Position numbers and translations under genes: made by a program
The notes under the pieces: model-generated
Told to the model about the DNA's origin: nothing
What the model saw: only the letters and a program-made list of their open reading frames with translations
The model's database searches: none
NCBI GenBank assembly: GCA_001766825.1
Contig: LYOR01000011.1
Span: 1 to 36,715, forward strand
Reading direction: 5' to 3'
DNA from: Candidatus Syntropharchaeum butanivorans
GTDB lineage: Archaea > Halobacteriota > Syntropharchaeia > Syntropharchaeales > Syntropharchaeaceae
Length of the DNA stretch: 36,715 nt
Shown here: piece after piece, positions 34,507-36,715 of the stretch
How positions within the stretch are numbered: the stretch's first letter is position 1
Layout of the letters: every line of letters begins with the position of its first letter

Positions 34507-34887
34507 TCATTCTTCCTTCTTCATTTTATATTCATCATCCATGAAGTAGGGTTTTGGGATATCCTCAGGTTCTTCTTTTATGATTTTAATCCCTGCACGC
34601 ATCGCATAGAAGTATGCCCCTCCAACGACCTTTTCATAGGGGTATCTCCCTGCAAATGTCTGGATTACAAGAAGATCACCCCCATCATCAGACCGCTGGA
34701 TAAGAACGCAGATGACATATGGCTTTATAAATGCGGATGTAACAAGGATGTCTGGTCTGGGTTTTGTTATGTAGTAATACCCCTTAAATCGCTCCTCTAT
34801 CTCAGAAAGTGACGTTGCCTCGTCAAATACCCACCTGAAAACAAGCACATTCTTTATCGGGAGTCGCCGTTTGATCTCATCTATCAT
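34507..34887 (-). CDS. Conserved-looking hypothetical protein, 126 residues
   Basis: A soluble 126-residue protein with predicted alternating strands and helices: VLVFRWVFDEATSLSEIEER, ILVTSAFIKPYVICVLIQR and GGAYFYAMRAGIKIIKEEPE. The start ATG has a strong ribosome site, GGAGGGAG, a few bases upstream, and codon use looks like neighbouring genes, so it is probably real. I recognise no family, no metal or nucleotide motif and no membrane segment. It faces the ACDS operon tail to tail, so no shared transcript is implied. Confidence 0.6.
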   Translation of the reverse strand: MIDEIKRRLPIKNVLVFRWVFDEATSLSEIEERFKGYYYITKPRPDILVTSAFIKPYVICVLIQRSDDGGDLLVIQTFAGRYPYEKVVGGAYFYAMRAGIKIIKEEPEDIPKPYFMDDEYKMKKEE

Positions 34888-35071
34888 CAGCTCCCTCCAT
34901 TACTCATCTCCCACCTACCAGTGTTACTTCCCAAAGGGAGACCTAACATTTTGAGTGTATATATCGTGCTCATCCTAAAATTCTTTTCTGCTGAGTGAGG
35001 TGGAATGAGTTAAGGGATCCTCTTTTTCTCACACTCTGCAAGACACAACCGTTATTCGAGTCCTTTATTTC
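34888..35071. other. Intergenic spacer
   Basis: Between the hypothetical gene and the protease gene, both on the minus strand. I see an A+T-rich stretch near 34955-34985 that may hold the promoter of the hypothetical gene, and no coding frame or structured RNA. Confidence 0.35.
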
Positions 35072-35956
35072 TCAGCGCTTTAATTCCCACCGTTCCAGAC
35101 TCTTCTGTTCCCTTCCTTTTGGTGTTGGGACAAACTCAACGCCCGGGTGTCTCTGCATCATCGGCTGCGGGTAAAGCTCCATGAACTCGTATATTTCTGC
35201 AGGAACATCGGTAGAGATGTTCAAACCAAACCCCCTCGCTACATCCACCGTTATCGGATAATCATGCGTCCATCTTCCCTCTGTAAGAGACTCAGCGACC
35301 TCTTTAGCTTTCTTTTCATCCATTTTATCCCTCAAAAGGTCATAAACAATACCTCTTACCTGACTTATCGCCTTTTCTGCGATATCAGCCATTATAAGTG
35401 TCTCATCATCCAGGTCCTTCGGATCCTTCTTCTTCACAGCACTGAGTATCGAGGGTGCGGGATAGTTCATGAGCTGCGGATCCACCGGACCGAGAACTGC
35501 GTGCTCATCCATTATTATCTCATCGGCAGCGAGTGCTATTAATGTTCCACCGCTCATTGCATAGTGAGGGATGATCACCGTTGTCCTGGCAGGATGATCC
35601 CGGAGCGATTTCGCAATCTGGGTTGCTGCTAAAACAAGCCCACCCGGGGTGTGGAGTATCATATCTATCGGTTTATCCTTCGGCGTGTTTCTTATAGCCC
35701 TCAAAATCTTTTCAGAGTCCTCAATGTTTATGAATCTGTAGAATGGAATTCCAAAAAGCCCTATGCTCTCCTGCCTGTGGATCAGTGTTATAATATTGCT
35801 GCCCCTCCTCCTCCCAAGCCTGTGCATTAAGGTCCTTCTCGTGACCATGAGCTGTCGATATCTCAGCTGAGGAACGAAAATCAGATACGAAAGAAAGATA
35901 AGCCAGATTAACCAGCTAAGGGAGCTGAAAGGATCGTAGTACCCAGCCATGATCAT
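35072..35956 (-). CDS. Membrane-anchored ClpP/SppA-fold serine protease (SDH proteinase family)
   Basis: A 294-residue protein of the serine-dehydrogenase-proteinase family (PF01972 type), with one N-terminal membrane helix (about 14-30) and a Clp-fold domain. The oxyanion stretch is ILHTPGGLVLAA (100-111), and the nucleophile is probably Ser135 in HYAMSGGTLIAL. ADEIIMDEHAVLGPVDPQL follows as in the family. A conserved histidine or lysine general base is not obvious to me. Archaeal members are thought to act in membrane protein quality control or signal peptide removal, but the substrate is unknown. The ATG (35956 or 35950) has no ribosome site, and a TTTATATTT box about 20-25 bases upstream suggests a short-leader or leaderless message. 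Confidence 0.8.
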   Translation of the reverse strand: MIMAGYYDPFSSLSWLIWLIFLSYLIFVPQLRYRQLMVTRRTLMHRLGRRRGSNIITLIHRQESIGLFGIPFYRFINIEDSEKILRAIRNTPKDKPIDMILHTPGGLVLAATQIAKSLRDHPARTTVIIPHYAMSGGTLIALAADEIIMDEHAVLGPVDPQLMNYPAPSILSAVKKKDPKDLDDETLIMADIAEKAISQVRGIVYDLLRDKMDEKKAKEVAESLTEGRWTHDYPITVDVARGFGLNISTDVPAEIYEFMELYPQPMMQRHPGVEFVPTPKGREQKSLERWELKR

Positions 35957-36036
35957 TTTTCGTGGTAGAAAAATATAAACTTATTGAATCTGTACGGCCA
36001 TAATCTCCTGAAAATTCTTTAAGCAGATGATACACA

Positions 36037-36057
36037 GGGTCAGACTGCGATATGACC
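36037..36057. repeat. Short inverted repeat near the right-end transposase debris
   Basis: GGGTCA (36037-36042) and TGACCC (36052-36057) form a six-pair palindrome with a nine-base spacer, in the gap between the protease promoter and the transposase fragment. It may be part of an insertion-sequence end or a weak terminator. Nothing else in 35981-36118 is interpretable. Confidence 0.25.
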
Positions 36058-36118
36058 CGCTATCTTGACTTTTATGGGAAGATAAAATCATTTAGTTACC
36101 AACCATACCCCCACCAAA

Positions 36119-36532
36119 TTAACCCATAGGTAACTCTGGAAACAACTCCATGATCCTTCTTGCTCTCCTGGGAATCCTTGCAAAGTATTCCCTACTGGGT
36201 TCAACAATCTTCTGAACCTTTGATAACTCAAAGAAGACCTCCTCAACCGATATCCTGTTTGTAAGCTCCCTCTCTCTCAATCTCCTCAGAACACCGAAGT
36301 AGATCCTCAATGCAAGAAGGGTTACAAAGAAGTAACCCCTGACCGCTTCATCTGATTCACTCTTCTTCCTGCTCCACTTTATCGTTCTCTGCCTGTATAT
36401 GAATGGCTTTCTCCACCTTAACCACCTTGTATCCATCAGCTTTGAGTTCTTTCTCAGAGGAACAACATAGTTTATCCCTTCCTTTCTGAAATCCTGGTCC
36501 TGTAACATCATTGGTGTAAATTCACCTCCCAC
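36119..36532 (-). pseudogene. IS4-type (IS1634-like) transposase fragment with internal deletion
   Basis: The frame reads LQDQDFRKEGINYVVPLRKN, a typical middle section of IS4-superfamily transposases, then jumps after IKWSRKKSESDEAV to the C-terminal part VRGYFFVTLLALRIYFGVLR and SVEEVFFELSKVQKIVEPSR. The section between these, which carries the last acidic catalytic residue in related enzymes, seems to be deleted, and the N-terminus is missing. The apparent GTG start at 36532 is not a genuine family start. Homology begins only around 36500, just where an unrelated transposase frame ends, so this is insertion-sequence debris. Confidence 0.6.
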
Positions 36533-36715
36533 CTGATATTTACCTTTTTCATAATCTTTTCAAAACCTCTCATAATAACTCCTTTCACAACACCCCAGCT
36601 CATCCACTTGTTCTTCATACGCTTGCTTATTTCTCTCATCCTCCTCTCCATCCTGTTGTTATGCCTGGCATATCCACGCCTTTGAGTTTCCTGTAAGCAA
36701 AAGAGAATATTCCCT
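36508..36715 (-). pseudogene. C-terminal part of a second transposase, cut by the window edge
   Basis: From the window edge a minus-strand frame of 68 residues runs to a TGA at 36508-36510. It contains RGYARHNNRMERRMREISKR followed by MKNKWMSWGV. An N-N-x-x-E-x-x-x-R-x-I element of this kind surrounds the last acidic residue in several DDE transposase families. The family is not resolved. It overlaps the neighbouring IS4-type fragment by 25 bases in another frame, so one element probably inserted into or recombined with the other. The N-terminal part lies outside the window. Confidence 0.45.

Noticed and set aside
1..36715. CRISPR array, tRNA or rRNA genes
   Set aside because: No regularly spaced repeats, cloverleaf sequence or rRNA-like block was found in the intergenic stretches I read on either strand.

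Overview
The window is archaeal and reads like a member of the methanogen / ANME-1 / Syntrophoarchaeia / Archaeoglobi part of the Euryarchaeota. The evidence is a complete acetyl-CoA decarbonylase/synthase (ACDS) operon, an FwdF-type polyferredoxin, archaeal information-processing genes (PCNA, PriL, Rpo7, Spt4, ATP-dependent DNA ligase, prefoldin alpha, ribosomal protein LX, FtsY), the archaea-only taxis protein CheF, and TATA-box promoters. A coenzyme B12 acyl-CoA mutase alongside C1 genes fits an organism that oxidises short-chain acyl-CoA or alkanes better than a simple hydrogenotrophic methanogen. The species cannot be fixed from sequence reading alone.

Layout. Positions 1-550 hold a transposase tail abutting a decayed FAD-reductase remnant. 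Positions 551-2890 encode a BtuCD/FecCD-type importer (permease and ATPase). Positions 2938-4256 are an IS4-family transposase split by a one-base frameshift. Positions 4257-5156 are gene-poor but hold a 34-residue hydrophobic peptide gene (minus) and a 57-residue duplicated small protein gene (plus), both below usual gene-calling limits. Positions 5157-14268 are a long minus-strand block: cheF-cheC-cheY, then usp-ilvE-radical SAM-DUF92, then pcna-priL-DUF151-fwdF. Positions 14423-16678 carry a KaiC-like ATPase followed by two frame-broken companion genes and a small membrane protein. Positions 16771-18797 are a ribosome/chaperone/secretion operon: LX, pfdA, ftsY and an archaeal EMC6-like protein. 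After a convergent pcm comes a mutase large subunit (19582-21285). Positions 21296-26405 are a minus-strand run hppA-rpo7-spt4-lig-arfC. Positions 26603-34487 are the ACDS operon cdhA-cdhB-cdhC-cooC-cdhD-cdhE, ended by a hairpin overlapping the last stop codon. The right end has an unknown small protein, a membrane-anchored ClpP/SppA-fold protease and two truncated transposases.

How the genes work together. ACDS makes or cleaves acetyl-CoA at a Ni-Fe-S cluster and passes the methyl group through the corrinoid protein CdhDE. FwdF would wire formylmethanofuran dehydrogenase to ferredoxin or other electron carriers. The mutase and CdhDE both need corrinoid, which a BtuCD-type importer could supply, although that importer's substrate is not shown by the sequence. 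The membrane pyrophosphatase has the lysine of K+-independent, probably proton-pumping enzymes.

The most interesting point is that the mutase annotated by homology as methylmalonyl-CoA mutase has Phe89 and Gln207 where methylmalonyl-CoA mutases have Tyr and Arg. That is the isobutyryl-CoA mutase pattern and suggests butyryl-CoA/isobutyryl-CoA interconversion. Other points of interest are the duplicated 57-residue protein with a probably leaderless transcript, the decaying KaiC locus with two compensating frameshifts, and the ftsY-EMC6 pairing.
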